From Gallibacterium melopsittaci (lineage in GTDB: Bacteria; Pseudomonadota; Gammaproteobacteria; Enterobacterales; Pasteurellaceae): a stretch of DNA of 64,000 nt. Both the position numbers and the translations under genes were made by a program. The notes below the pieces were generated by a model. It was given only the letters and a program-made list of their open reading frames with translations. It had not been told where the DNA came from and searched no databases. The first letter of the stretch is position 1. Each line of letters starts with the position of its first letter. The stretch covers positions 27,068 to 91,067 of the forward strand of contig NZ_JBHLWA010000018.1 in assembly GCF_042433085.1 (NCBI RefSeq). The letters run 5' to 3'. This document shows, one piece after another, positions 1-9,073 of this stretch.

Positions 1-528
1 GGTTACTGGACAGCTACACCATTACAATTAGCAAAAGCACTTGCAATATTAATTAACAATGGGAAAGTCAATACCCCACATTTAATGCAGGAAATCATGG
101 GCAATCAAATTGAACCTTATGAAGATAAACATCCCTATCCTGATATTACAGAACCAAGTGATACAGCTTGGAATATTGCCAAACAAGGAATGTATGGTGT
201 AGTAAATAGCCCAAATGGTACAGCAAGAAAAGCCTTTATTGGTACACCTTATAAAGTCGCAGGAAAATCAGGAACTGCTCAAGTATTTAGCTTGAAAGAA
301 AACGAAACTTACAATTCTAAAAATCTTTCTAAGCATTTACACGATCACGCTTGGTTTAACGCATTTGCCCCATTTGATAATCCAGAAGTCATTGTAACAA
401 TTATTATGGAAAATGCTGGCGGTGGTTCAGGAAATGCCGCACCAATCGTGCGTCAAATTTTTGACTATTATTTTGCGCATAAACAAACAAATAGCCAATT
501 TAATCCTAGTGGAGTATCGACACAATGA
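1..528 (+). CDS. mrdA: Penicillin-binding protein 2 (PBP2), C-terminal part
   Basis: This is the 3' end of the transpeptidase that crosslinks peptidoglycan of the lateral wall with RodA during elongation. The frame is open from base 1, so the gene is cut by the window edge. The sequence starts at GYWTATPLQLAKAL, a stretch typical of class B PBPs just before the last catalytic motif, and then shows the KSGTAQ box (the KTG-type motif) about 90 residues in. The active-site serine and SxN motifs lie outside the window. The TGA stop overlaps the ATG of mrdB (ATGA), so the two are translationally coupled, as is usual for the mrd operon. Confidence 0.95.
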   Translation, partial: GYWTATPLQLAKALAILINNGKVNTPHLMQEIMGNQIEPYEDKHPYPDITEPSDTAWNIAKQGMYGVVNSPNGTARKAFIGTPYKVAGKSGTAQVFSLKENETYNSKNLSKHLHDHAWFNAFAPFDNPEVIVTIIMENAGGGSGNAAPIVRQIFDYYFAHKQTNSQFNPSGVSTQ

Positions 529-1637
529 GCGAAAAGCATACAATAGTATCTTTATGGCAGAAGCTACATATTGATTTAAAACTACTGCTAGGTTTAATTG
601 TTATTGTTATTTATGGCCTAATAGTGTTATATAGTGCATCGGGTGGTAGCGAGAAAATGTTTGATAATCGCTTAATGCAGGTCGCTATGGGCTTTACGGT
701 GATGCTTGTCTTTGCACAACTACCACCACGTTTTTATCAAAAACTTGCACCTTACTTATATATTGTTGGTATTATTCTACTCGTTTTAGTTGACTTAATT
801 GGTACAACCAGTAAAGGTGCACAACGTTGGCTAGATTTAGGTGTTTTCCGTTTCCAGCCCTCTGAGTTGATCAAACTCTCTGTGCCATTAATGGTGGCAA
901 CGTTCTTAGGAAAACGCCAATTACCACCGAGTTTACTCAATACGGTAATTGCTTTAATGTTAATTATTGTGCCTACTTTATTGGTTGCAATTCAACCTGA
1001 TTTAGGTACTTCAATCCTTGTTGCTGCTTCAGGAATCTTTGTTGTTTTCCTAGCAGGAATGAGTTGGAAACTTATCGCTACTGCCGTAATCGGCGTAGCT
1101 GGTTTTATCCCTGTTTTATGGTTTTACTTGATGCATGATTACCAAAAAACACGGGTATTAACACTGCTTGATCCTGAGAAGGATCCATTAGGTGCAGGGT
1201 ATCATATCATTCAATCCAAAATTGCTATCGGTTCTGGTGGTTTATTTGGTAAAGGTTGGATGATGGGAACGCAATCACAATTAGAGTTTTTGCCTGAGCC
1301 ACATACTGATTTTATTTTTGCAGTACTCAGTGAAGAGCATGGACTCGTTGGGATTATTATTTTATTAACCATTTATTTATTTATTATTGGGAGAGGATTA
1401 ATTATTGGTGCGAAAGCACAAGACGCCTTTGGTCGTATTTTGACTGGCGCTTTAACATTGATATTCTTCGTTTATGTCTTTGTTAATATTGGTATGGTGA
1501 GCGGTATTTTGCCTGTTGTAGGAGTTCCATTACCACTTGTAAGTTATGGTGGAACTTCATTTGTGACATTAATGGCTGGTTTTGGGCTAATAATGTCGAT
1601 ACATACACATCGACGAATGCTTTCTCATGGAAGCTAA
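525..1637 (+). CDS. mrdB: Peptidoglycan glycosyltransferase RodA (SEDS family)
   Basis: Inner-membrane SEDS protein that polymerises lipid II glycan strands in the elongasome with PBP2. The 370-residue product has the family's usual length and many hydrophobic segments. It carries a QPDLGTS motif near residue 160, the stretch EPHTDFIFAVLSEEHG near residue 255, and the C-terminal signature PLPLVSYGGTS, all characteristic of FtsW/RodA/SpoVE proteins. The start overlaps the mrdA stop by four bases. The stop lies 43 bases before the chosen rlpA start, so mrdA-mrdB-rlpA read as one operon. Confidence 0.96.
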   Translation: MSEKHTIVSLWQKLHIDLKLLLGLIVIVIYGLIVLYSASGGSEKMFDNRLMQVAMGFTVMLVFAQLPPRFYQKLAPYLYIVGIILLVLVDLIGTTSKGAQRWLDLGVFRFQPSELIKLSVPLMVATFLGKRQLPPSLLNTVIALMLIIVPTLLVAIQPDLGTSILVAASGIFVVFLAGMSWKLIATAVIGVAGFIPVLWFYLMHDYQKTRVLTLLDPEKDPLGAGYHIIQSKIAIGSGGLFGKGWMMGTQSQLEFLPEPHTDFIFAVLSEEHGLVGIIILLTIYLFIIGRGLIIGAKAQDAFGRILTGALTLIFFVYVFVNIGMVSGILPVVGVPLPLVSYGGTSFVTLMAGFGLIMSIHTHRRMLSHGS

Positions 1638-1680
1638 TTTCCATTTGAGCAATCAAAGAAAGTTAGGGAACATATTTAAT

Positions 1681-2511
1681 ATGAAACTAAAGAAATATTT
1701 AACTGTATTGGCAGCACTTTTTTTTCTGGTTCAGACGACCAGTGCGTTAGCCAAAACAGAAGTGAAAAATGAAACTAAGAAAGTTTATGGTATTGCGGGT
1801 CCCAAGTTACAATATCATCCTAAAAAGACTACTAGTAGAACTTATACAGTAAAAGGTGTTCGTTACCGTACTGTAACAACGAAAGAAGCGACAAAATATG
1901 CCAAGCAAGGCACAGCGACTTTCTATCATCCTAAATTTGTAGGACAGAAAACATCTAGCGGTGAAGTCTATAACGATAAGTTATTTACTGCCGCACACAA
2001 AACACTTCCACTCAATAGTTATGTATTAGTAACCAATTTGCGTAATCATAAAAGAGTGGTCGTACGAATTAATGATAGAGGACCTTTTCACTCTAATCGA
2101 ATTATCGACCTTTCTAAAGCGGCAGCAAAAGAGCTAGGCATGACAGCTCGTGGAACTGCAAATGTGAAGTTAGATATGGTTATTATTGATCGTCATGGTA
2201 ATCTCTCTGGAGATGGTGGAAAAACTTTACTTGCTGCTCGACAAAAGCTACAAAATAAAGTTCAACACAATGATAAAACAATGAGTGGTCAATTCCAATT
2301 AACGGCAAGCAATATAGAAAGTCGAGAAAAAGCTGAAAAATTGGTTTCTGAATTAGCTATGAATGATGTAAAAACTGAAATCATTCAGAATGGTGATAAA
2401 TTCAATATCAACTTTGGACCATTACTCGATCAAGCAAAAGTAAATAGCATTAAGCTAGCCTTTTCCCGTTTAAATTCAGATAATAGTCAGCTTTATACTT
2501 ATCGCTATTAG
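1681..2511 (+). CDS. rlpA: RlpA-like septal lytic protein with SPOR domain
   Basis: RlpA proteins act on peptidoglycan in the periplasm. Some are lytic transglycosylases for denuded glycans, recruited to the septum by SPOR. I chose the ATG at 1681 because it begins a clear signal peptide (MKLKKYLTVLAALFF...SALA). An in-frame ATG at 1627 would add 18 unrelated residues. From the chosen start, about residues 75-165 form the double-psi beta-barrel with GTATFYHP, KTSSGE and the VRINDRGPF core. The last 75 residues resemble a SPOR domain (MSGQFQLTAS start). No lipobox cysteine follows the signal sequence, unlike E. coli RlpA, so the protein is probably soluble in the periplasm. Confidence 0.9.
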   Translation: MKLKKYLTVLAALFFLVQTTSALAKTEVKNETKKVYGIAGPKLQYHPKKTTSRTYTVKGVRYRTVTTKEATKYAKQGTATFYHPKFVGQKTSSGEVYNDKLFTAAHKTLPLNSYVLVTNLRNHKRVVVRINDRGPFHSNRIIDLSKAAAKELGMTARGTANVKLDMVIIDRHGNLSGDGGKTLLAARQKLQNKVQHNDKTMSGQFQLTASNIESREKAEKLVSELAMNDVKTEIIQNGDKFNINFGPLLDQAKVNSIKLAFSRLNSDNSQLYTYRY

Positions 2512-2581
2512 TGTTAAACACGACTAAAGGTTTAAAACCTTTCTTTTATCGCGATATAATTAATAAGTATCTCAATCGGTA

Positions 2582-2607
2582 CAACACATAGTGCAAACTA
2601 TGTGTTG
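2582..2607 (+). other. Stem-loop with GCAA tetraloop upstream of dacA
   Basis: CAACACATAGT (2582-2592) pairs perfectly with ACTATGTGTTG (2597-2607) around the loop GCAA, a GNRA tetraloop. It ends 36 bases before the dacA ATG and has no T-run after it, so it is a poor intrinsic terminator. It could be the 5' UTR of dacA or the 3' end of the rlpA message. A weaker AAAGG/CCTTT hairpin with CTTTT at about 2526-2546 may be the actual rlpA terminator. Confidence 0.5.
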
Positions 2608-2643
2608 ACCATATATTCAAAAATATGTTGTAAGGAAGGAAAA

Positions 2644-3828
2644 ATGTTGTTTTATTCTAAAAAACTGAAAAAACTTGCTTTTGCGAGTTTACTCAGTTTT
2701 TCTAGCATCTCACTTGCGTATGCCGAAGGACTTTATGATATCGCTCCACCACAAGTGAATGCACAAACTTATATTTTAATGGATTATCATACTGGTGCTG
2801 TGCTTGCAGCATTAAATCCTGATCAAAAACATTATCCTGCTTCTTTAACCAAAATGATGACAAGCTATGTTATTGGACAAGCATTAAAAGAAGGCAGAAT
2901 TCACAATACTGATATGGTAACTATTGATGAAGAATCTTGGGGTAAAAATTTCCCTGGCTCTTCAAAAATGTTCTTGAATGTTAACCAACAAGTTTCAGTC
3001 GCAGATTTAAATAAAGGTATTATTATTGCCTCTGGTAATGATGCTTGTGTTGCCATGGCAAAATATCTTGCTGGTTCACAAGCTAATTTCATCAATATGA
3101 TGAATCAATATGTTGATCAATTTGGGCTTAAAAATACACATTTTGAAACCGTACATGGACTTGACCACGACGGGCAATATTCCACTTCACGAGATATGGC
3201 AATTATTGGTGCTAAATTGATCCGTGATCTACCAGAAGAATATCATATCTATGCAGAGAAAGAGTTTACTTTCAATAACATCAAACAGCCAAATCGTAAC
3301 GGGCTATTATGGGATAAAAACCTTAATGTTGATGGTTTAAAAACAGGTCATACAGATGAAGCTGGTTACAACTTAGTTGCCTCTGCTGTTGACAATAATA
3401 TGCGTCTGATTTCAGTTGTAATGGGGGTTAGCTCATTTAAAGGACGTGAAGTCGAAAGTAAAAAATTATTGCAATGGGGCTTTGCTAATTTTGAAAATGT
3501 AAAACCATTAGCTGCAAATCAAATTGTTTCTGAACAACCAATTTATTATGGTAAAGAAAACAAGGTGAAATTAGGTACACTCTCAGATGTTTACTTAGTG
3601 ATCCCTAAAGGTAAAAGCCAATCCGTTAAGGCTCGTTATCAACTTAATCAAAAATTCTTAGAAGCACCATTGAAAAAAGGACAAGTTGTTGGTTCTATCG
3701 TATATCAACTTGATGGTAAAGATATTCAAACAGCTAATCTTCAAGTTATGGATACCGTTGAGGAAGCAGGTTTCGTTGGTAAAATTTGGGACTGGATAGT
3801 GCTTACTGTGAAGAGTATTTTTAGCTAG
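2644..3828 (+). CDS. dacA: D-alanyl-D-alanine carboxypeptidase (PBP5/PBP6 family)
   Basis: Low-molecular-weight PBP that trims the terminal D-Ala from peptidoglycan pentapeptides. The start at 2644 follows an AAGGAAGG ribosome binding site and opens a signal peptide ending SLAYA. An upstream in-frame start at 2602 has no such support. All three active-site motifs are present: SLTK (near residue 70), SGN in IIASGNDACV, and KTG in DGLKTGHT. A PBP5-type beta-sandwich domain follows. The C terminus (VGKIWDWIVLTVKSIFS) fits the amphipathic helix that anchors these enzymes to the outer face of the inner membrane. It lies in the conserved mrd-dac-lip neighbourhood. Confidence 0.95.
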   Translation: MLFYSKKLKKLAFASLLSFSSISLAYAEGLYDIAPPQVNAQTYILMDYHTGAVLAALNPDQKHYPASLTKMMTSYVIGQALKEGRIHNTDMVTIDEESWGKNFPGSSKMFLNVNQQVSVADLNKGIIIASGNDACVAMAKYLAGSQANFINMMNQYVDQFGLKNTHFETVHGLDHDGQYSTSRDMAIIGAKLIRDLPEEYHIYAEKEFTFNNIKQPNRNGLLWDKNLNVDGLKTGHTDEAGYNLVASAVDNNMRLISVVMGVSSFKGREVESKKLLQWGFANFENVKPLAANQIVSEQPIYYGKENKVKLGTLSDVYLVIPKGKSQSVKARYQLNQKFLEAPLKKGQVVGSIVYQLDGKDIQTANLQVMDTVEEAGFVGKIWDWIVLTVKSIFS

Positions 3829-3876
3829 AAATACCAACATTATTGAGCAGTATTATTTATTCCCTTGAAAATGAAC

Positions 3877-3902
3877 TAACCCACCCCATATGCGGTGGGT
3901 TA
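3877..3902 (+). terminator. Hairpin after dacA
   Basis: TAACCCACC (3877-3885) pairs with GGTGGGTTA (3894-3902) across an 8-base loop, 49 bases after the dacA stop. The stem is strong, but the following bases (AATTCC) are not a T-run, so termination may be inefficient or factor-assisted. Confidence 0.55.
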
Positions 3903-3964
3903 AATTCCATTAATAGCTGATCTATTTGGATTATTTACAAGTTATTGAGTAAAAAGAGAAAATT

Positions 3965-4237
3965 ATGCAACAAGAACAACCTAAATTGAAAGACTTACTT
4001 GAGTTTCCATGTGAATTTCCATACAAAGTTGTTGGTTTAGCACACCCAGAATTAACCGATCTTGTTCTTGCCGTTGTGCAACAACACGCACCAGGTGATT
4101 ACAGTCCATCAATTAAACCAAGCCGTAATGGCAAATATCATTCTGTATCTATTACCATTACTGCACACAATATTGAGCAAGTCGAAACGCTATATAAAGA
4201 ATTGGCTGAAATTGAAATTGTGAGAATGGTGCTATAA
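3965..4237 (+). CDS. ybeD: UPF0250 family protein YbeD
   Basis: A 90-residue protein of the YbeD/UPF0250 family with an ACT-like alpha-beta fold, nearly always found just upstream of lipB in gammaproteobacteria. Visible family features are LKDLLEFPCEFPYKVVG near the N terminus and the stretch YHSVSITITAHN. The biochemical role is not established; a link to lipoate metabolism is inferred from context. The stop is 14 bases before the lipB ATG, so the two are probably co-transcribed. Confidence 0.9.
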   Translation: MQQEQPKLKDLLEFPCEFPYKVVGLAHPELTDLVLAVVQQHAPGDYSPSIKPSRNGKYHSVSITITAHNIEQVETLYKELAEIEIVRMVL

Positions 4238-4251
4238 CAGGGACGGTATCT

Positions 4252-4962
4252 ATGGGAAGTACAACAGAGCATTTAGAACAGCAAGTTATTATTCGTCAAC
4301 TTGGCGTGCAACCTTACGATACCATTTGGCACCGTATGCAAGAATTTACTGATCAACGTACCCCAGAAACGATGGATGAAATTTGGTTAGTCCAACATCC
4401 TCCCGTTTTTACACAAGGTCAGGCTGGGAAAGCAGAACATATTCTGATGAAAACAGAAATCCCCATTATACAGTCTGATCGTGGTGGCCAAGTGACTTAT
4501 CATGGGCCAGGCCAACAAGTGATGTATATTCTGGTGGATATCAAAAGACGTAAATTAATTGATAAATTATCTGGTAATGAAGCCCCTCTTTCTGTCAGAG
4601 ATTTGGTTACTTACTTAGAACAATGTGTTGTTAATACATTGGCGGATTACAATATTCAAGGTTATCCAAAGCCTGATGCACCAGGAGTATATATTGATGG
4701 AAAGAAAATTTGTTCACTTGGATTGCGTATTCGCAAAGGTTGTTCTTTCCACGGTTTAGCATTCAACATTCATATGGATTTATCGCCATTTCATGCAATT
4801 AATCCTTGTGGCTACGCTGGTTTAGAAATGTGTCAACTACAAGATTTTGTTGATACTGAAATTACTTGTGCAGATGTTGCACCAAAACTTATTGAACATT
4901 TCACACGCTTAATTGGCTATCAACAACTTCACTTCGTTGATGGTTTACCCAATACAAAATAA
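4252..4962 (+). CDS. lipB: Octanoyl-(acyl-carrier-protein):protein N-octanoyltransferase
   Basis: Moves the octanoyl group from octanoyl-ACP to the lipoyl domains of 2-oxoacid dehydrogenases and the glycine cleavage H protein, the first step of lipoate assembly in the cytoplasm. The 236-residue product contains the RGGQVTYHGPGQ motif (about residues 80-91), a conserved lysine in DGKKICSLGLRI and the acyl-accepting cysteine in INPCGYAGLEM, all standard for LipB. lipA follows after 11 bases, so substrate attachment and sulfur insertion are encoded together. Confidence 0.96.
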   Translation: MGSTTEHLEQQVIIRQLGVQPYDTIWHRMQEFTDQRTPETMDEIWLVQHPPVFTQGQAGKAEHILMKTEIPIIQSDRGGQVTYHGPGQQVMYILVDIKRRKLIDKLSGNEAPLSVRDLVTYLEQCVVNTLADYNIQGYPKPDAPGVYIDGKKICSLGLRIRKGCSFHGLAFNIHMDLSPFHAINPCGYAGLEMCQLQDFVDTEITCADVAPKLIEHFTRLIGYQQLHFVDGLPNTK

Positions 4963-4973
4963 GGAATAGTAAT

Positions 4974-5936
4974 ATGGGCACCCCATTTAAAATGGAACGT
5001 GGCGTCAAATATCGTGATGCTGCCAAAACATCAATTATCCCAGTAAAAAATATCGATCCAAACCAAGAGTTATTACCAAAACCAGAATGGATGAAAATTA
5101 AATTACCCGCCAGTTCCGAGAAGATCTTAAATATCAAAAAGGCAATGCGTAAAAATGGATTAAACTCCGTTTGTGAAGAAGCTTCTTGCCCAAACCTAGC
5201 AGAATGTTTCCATCACGGTACTGCGACTTTTATGATTTTAGGTGCTATCTGTACTCGCCGTTGCCCATTCTGTGATGTTGCACATGGTAAACCTTTGCCA
5301 CCCGATCCAGAAGAGCCGAAAAAACTCGCCCAAACCATTAAAGATATGGGCTTGCGTTATGTGGTGATTACCTCAGTTGACCGTGATGATTTACGAGATG
5401 GTGGTGCTGGACACTTTGCCGAATGTGTAAAAGAAATTCGTGCCTTAAATCCAAATATTAAAATTGAAATTTTAGTTCCAGATTTCCGAGGAAGAATTGA
5501 GGTTGCCCTCGAAAAACTAGCACAAAATCCACCTGATGTGTTTAACCACAATCTAGAAAATATCCCTCGTTTATATAAAGAGGTTCGTCCAGGTGCCGAT
5601 TATCAATGGTCATTACGTTTATTAAGAGAGTTCAAACAAATGTTCCCAAATATCCCAACAAAATCAGGTTTAATGGTGGGATTAGGTGAAACCAATGAAG
5701 AAATTCTCGAAGTTATGCAAGATTTACGTAGTAATGGCGTAACTATGCTGACATTAGGACAATATCTACAACCAAGTCGTCATCATTTGCCAGTAGCACG
5801 TTATGTTCCACCAGCAGAATTTGATGAGTTCCGTAGTAAAGCAAAAGAAATGGGGTTTGAACACGCTGCTTGTGGTCCATTTGTCCGCTCATCTTACCAC
5901 GCAGACTTACAAGCCAAAGGTGTAGAAGTAAAATAA
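4974..5936 (+). CDS. lipA: Lipoyl synthase
   Basis: Radical SAM enzyme that inserts two sulfur atoms into protein-bound octanoyl groups. The 320-residue protein has both cluster motifs: the auxiliary cluster in CEEASCPNLAEC (CX4CX5C, near residue 65) and the radical SAM cluster in CTRRCPFC (CX3CX2C, near residue 90). The C-terminal RSSYHAD supplies the conserved RSSY serine used as an auxiliary-cluster ligand. It is the last gene of the ybeD-lipB-lipA group and is followed by an intrinsic terminator. Confidence 0.97.
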   Translation: MGTPFKMERGVKYRDAAKTSIIPVKNIDPNQELLPKPEWMKIKLPASSEKILNIKKAMRKNGLNSVCEEASCPNLAECFHHGTATFMILGAICTRRCPFCDVAHGKPLPPDPEEPKKLAQTIKDMGLRYVVITSVDRDDLRDGGAGHFAECVKEIRALNPNIKIEILVPDFRGRIEVALEKLAQNPPDVFNHNLENIPRLYKEVRPGADYQWSLRLLREFKQMFPNIPTKSGLMVGLGETNEEILEVMQDLRSNGVTMLTLGQYLQPSRHHLPVARYVPPAEFDEFRSKAKEMGFEHAACGPFVRSSYHADLQAKGVEVK

Positions 5937-5959
5937 TCTTCCTTGCTACATTTATTTCT

Positions 5960-5997
5960 AAACCCACAATGATTATCAAAAAATTGTGGGTTTATTT
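5960..5997 (+). terminator. Intrinsic terminator after lipA
   Basis: AAACCCACAAT (5960-5970) pairs with ATTGTGGGTTT (5983-5993), followed by ATTTG. It lies 24 bases after the lipA stop. Confidence 0.8.
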
Positions 5998-6098
5998 GTT
6001 ATTTTCGACCCAATTCACAAAATTACACTTTATTTCCAGCTCTCTCATATATTGCAAATTACACTTCGCTTTATTTCCCCTCCCCAACGAGAGAATTT

Positions 6099-7628
6099 AT
6101 GTCATTAGCGATTGTGTATAGCAGGGCATCTATTGGCGTGCAAGCACCATTAGTTACAATTGAAGTGCATATTAGCAAAGGTTCACCTGGATTAACCTTA
6201 GTTGGTTTACCTGAAACAACCGTTAAAGAGGCTCGTGATCGTGTACGTAGTGCATTACTCAATGCAAATTTTCGTTATCCACCACAACGTATCACCATAA
6301 ATCTTGCCCCTGCGGATTTACCTAAAGAAGGAGGGCGTTTTGATCTGCCTATTGCCTTAGGCATTTTAGCGGCTTCTGGGCAGATTGATATCAAACGTTT
6401 ACAAGCATTTGAATTTGTCGGTGAATTGGCTTTAACAGGTAATTTGCGTGGTGTACAAGGTGTCATTCCTGCTATTTTAGCTGCCAAACAAGCTAAACGA
6501 GAATTAATTATTGCAAAACAAAATGCCTCAGAAGCAACACTTGTTGCCAATGTACAGACCTACTTTGCTGATTCATTACTCGATGTTGTTTGTTTTCTGA
6601 ATCAACAACAATCACTTCCTATTGCTCAAGAAATGCCACCTCCTACAACTACATACTCCCAATATCCGCTTGATATAACTGATATTATTGGTCAACAACA
6701 CGCTAAGCGAGCCTTACTGATTGCCGCTGCAGGTCAACATAATCTTTTATTCCTTGGCCCACCTGGAACAGGCAAAACCATGTTAGCCAGTCGTTTAACA
6801 ACCCTATTACCAGAAATGAGTGAACAAGAAGCGATTGAAACTGCGGCAATTAATAGTCTAGTACAACATCATTTAGATTATCGTCATTGGAAACAACGTC
6901 CTTTTCGTGCACCACATCACAGTGCTTCAATGGCTGCCTTAGTCGGTGGTGGTACAATTCCAAAACCAGGAGAAATTTCTCTCGCTCATAATGGGGTACT
7001 TTTTCTAGATGAACTCCCTGAATTTGAACGCAAAGTACTTGATGCCTTACGAGAACCATTGGAAAGTGGAGAAATTGTGATCTCTCGAACCTCTGCTAAA
7101 GTGACCTTTCCTGCAAAATTTCAATTAATTGCTGCAATGAATCCTAGTCCAACAGGGCATTATCAAGGCACACATAACCGCACCTCACCGCAACAAATTA
7201 TGCGTTATCTCAATCGATTATCAGGGCCATTCTTGGATCGTTTTGATCTCTCAATTGAAGTACCATTATTGCCACAAGGGACATTACAACAACTCCCCAA
7301 AGATGAGAATAATAGTGAAAAATTACGACAAATTGTGATTCAAATTCGGGAAAAACAATTAGAACGTGCTGGAAAAATTAACGCTAATTTATCAGGCAAA
7401 GAGATCGAAAAATATTGCAAATTACAACAAAATGATGCGATTTTCTTAGAAACCGCTTTAAATAAATTAGGGTTATCTGTGCGAGCTTATCACCGTATCT
7501 TACGAGTTTCGCGCACGATTGCTGATCTTGCTGATGAACAACAGATTCAACGTCCTCATTTAGCCGAAGCCTTAGGTTATCGGGCAATGGATCGGTTATT
7601 ACAACGTTTAACCTCTGGTATGGAATAG
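6099..7628 (+). CDS. comM: ComM/YifB family AAA+ ATPase (Mg-chelatase-like)
   Basis: ComM proteins are hexameric helicases that promote branch migration when incoming single-stranded DNA integrates during natural transformation. The 509-residue product has the N-terminal ChlI-like/Lon-S16-like fold (VEVHISKGSPGLTLVGLPE...), a Walker A motif GPPGTGKTML near residue 222, Walker B GVLFLDELPEF near residue 305 and the C-terminal Mg-chelatase domain (RAYHRILRVSRTIADL). It is a single gene with its own terminator. The homologue exists in many bacteria not known to be transformable, so presence alone does not prove competence. Confidence 0.93.
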   Translation: MSLAIVYSRASIGVQAPLVTIEVHISKGSPGLTLVGLPETTVKEARDRVRSALLNANFRYPPQRITINLAPADLPKEGGRFDLPIALGILAASGQIDIKRLQAFEFVGELALTGNLRGVQGVIPAILAAKQAKRELIIAKQNASEATLVANVQTYFADSLLDVVCFLNQQQSLPIAQEMPPPTTTYSQYPLDITDIIGQQHAKRALLIAAAGQHNLLFLGPPGTGKTMLASRLTTLLPEMSEQEAIETAAINSLVQHHLDYRHWKQRPFRAPHHSASMAALVGGGTIPKPGEISLAHNGVLFLDELPEFERKVLDALREPLESGEIVISRTSAKVTFPAKFQLIAAMNPSPTGHYQGTHNRTSPQQIMRYLNRLSGPFLDRFDLSIEVPLLPQGTLQQLPKDENNSEKLRQIVIQIREKQLERAGKINANLSGKEIEKYCKLQQNDAIFLETALNKLGLSVRAYHRILRVSRTIADLADEQQIQRPHLAEALGYRAMDRLLQRLTSGME

Positions 7629-7633
7629 ATCAA

Positions 7634-7666
7634 AAACCGTGCTAAAAATAATTTTTAACACGGTTT
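7634..7666 (+). terminator. Terminator between comM and dcuC
   Basis: AAACCGTG (7634-7641) pairs with CACGGTTT (7659-7666), with extra A/T pairs inside. It sits between two convergent genes (comM + and dcuC -) and could stop transcription from both sides. Confidence 0.7.
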
Positions 7667-7704
7667 ATACCTAACAATTCAGGCTTTCATACAACTTTTA
7701 CTGA

Positions 7705-9063
7705 TTATATATGCAAAGGAATTAACACCAACGTATAAACAATGATTACCGCAATGCCAGCAAATAATGGGACACAAGTCCGTTTAACCAATAGCATTGG
7801 TGAAATATTTGCACTTCCTGAAACTGCAACAATTACACCCGAAACAGGAGATAATGCTCGCCCTGTATTAGATACTTGCATCATTGGTGCAATCAAATAA
7901 GCTGGATTAATACCTAACTGACCTGCAAGACGTGGTGCTAATTCAACAAAAGCAAAAAATGCAGCATTTCCTGAACCTGATGCAATCGCAACTAATAAGG
8001 TAATTAACACTAATGCTAGCATCATCACGGTTGCCGCTGTACCGAGATTTTGTGCTACATTAATTAAATCTTCTGTAAAACCAATACGACTTAATCCTTC
8101 AGCAAATACCCCTGCAGCGATAATCAACATCACAACACTACTAAAGGCTTCCGCCATACCACTATAACATTTCTCCAACCCTGCAAAAACTTCACTTGCA
8201 CTGCGAGTCCGAATTAATTCAATTAATGCACTAATAATAAGCGTTAAAATTAATAATCCGCCCAAAGAAATTTCAGGCAGAACTTTACCATCAAAAATAA
8301 ATAAACCAATAATTGGTAAGAATGGCAAAATCGCATAATAAACTGGGGCATTACCATTTAAGATATGTGATGGATCGATTTCATTTAATCCACCAGCTTG
8401 TACTAACCCTTCTTTAATATCGCAATAACGTTGCCAGAAAAAATGCACAATCCCAATCACCAACATCGCTAATAAACTCATTGGTAAAATCACTTGGAAA
8501 GCAAAATGTTTCAAAGTATCACCTGCTTGTTCTGCTGCTAAAATCACATCAACGGATGTCGGAGAAAGATTTACCACCGCCGTAGTCGCACAAATCGCGG
8601 CTGCACTTGGTGCAGAAATACCTAAACGGGTCAAAATTGGGAATAAAGTCGCCATTAAAAAGACCCCTAATGCCGTTGCAGACGGAATCGCAAATGAGAT
8701 AAATGAGGCAATCCAGAACCCACCAATTAACAAAATATAAGGAGATTTAATCCGCCGTAAAGGTTTATAGAGTAAACGGACAATCACATCATTCGCCCCA
8801 ATATGACTCATATAAACCGAGAATCCGATCAAGACCATCACAATCATCCCTAAACCACCACCCCGTTTTTCAAAGAGTGAATAGAGGTAATTGCCAATAT
8901 CAACAAAGAAAATCCCTGTACTGTCTTTCACTGGTGGTGCAATAAAAGAGGCTATGATCAACAACACAATCCCTGCACACAACAATAAGCCTTTCGCATT
9001 TTGCCCTTTAATAATCCAATAACCCACCAATAAAATTGCTAATGCACCAATAATTAAACTCAT
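7705..9063 (-). CDS. dcuC: Anaerobic C4-dicarboxylate transporter DcuC family
   Basis: Inner-membrane carrier expected to exchange or export succinate and fumarate under fermentative or fumarate-respiring conditions. The 452 residues are almost entirely hydrophobic helices. The stretches GFSVYMSHIGANDVIV, ATTAVVNLSPTSVDV, ASGSGNAAFFAFVE and GRALSPVSGVIVAV line up with E. coli DcuC as I remember it. The start has a good AAGGAG site and lies 10 bases after the pepT stop, so both genes share a transcript. An FNR-like box upstream of pepT fits anaerobic control. Confidence 0.9.
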   Translation of the reverse strand: MSLIIGALAILLVGYWIIKGQNAKGLLLCAGIVLLIIASFIAPPVKDSTGIFFVDIGNYLYSLFEKRGGGLGMIVMVLIGFSVYMSHIGANDVIVRLLYKPLRRIKSPYILLIGGFWIASFISFAIPSATALGVFLMATLFPILTRLGISAPSAAAICATTAVVNLSPTSVDVILAAEQAGDTLKHFAFQVILPMSLLAMLVIGIVHFFWQRYCDIKEGLVQAGGLNEIDPSHILNGNAPVYYAILPFLPIIGLFIFDGKVLPEISLGGLLILTLIISALIELIRTRSASEVFAGLEKCYSGMAEAFSSVVMLIIAAGVFAEGLSRIGFTEDLINVAQNLGTAATVMMLALVLITLLVAIASGSGNAAFFAFVELAPRLAGQLGINPAYLIAPMMQVSNTGRALSPVSGVIVAVSGSANISPMLLVKRTCVPLFAGIAVIIVYTLVLIPLHI

Positions 9064-9073
9064 TTTTTACTCC

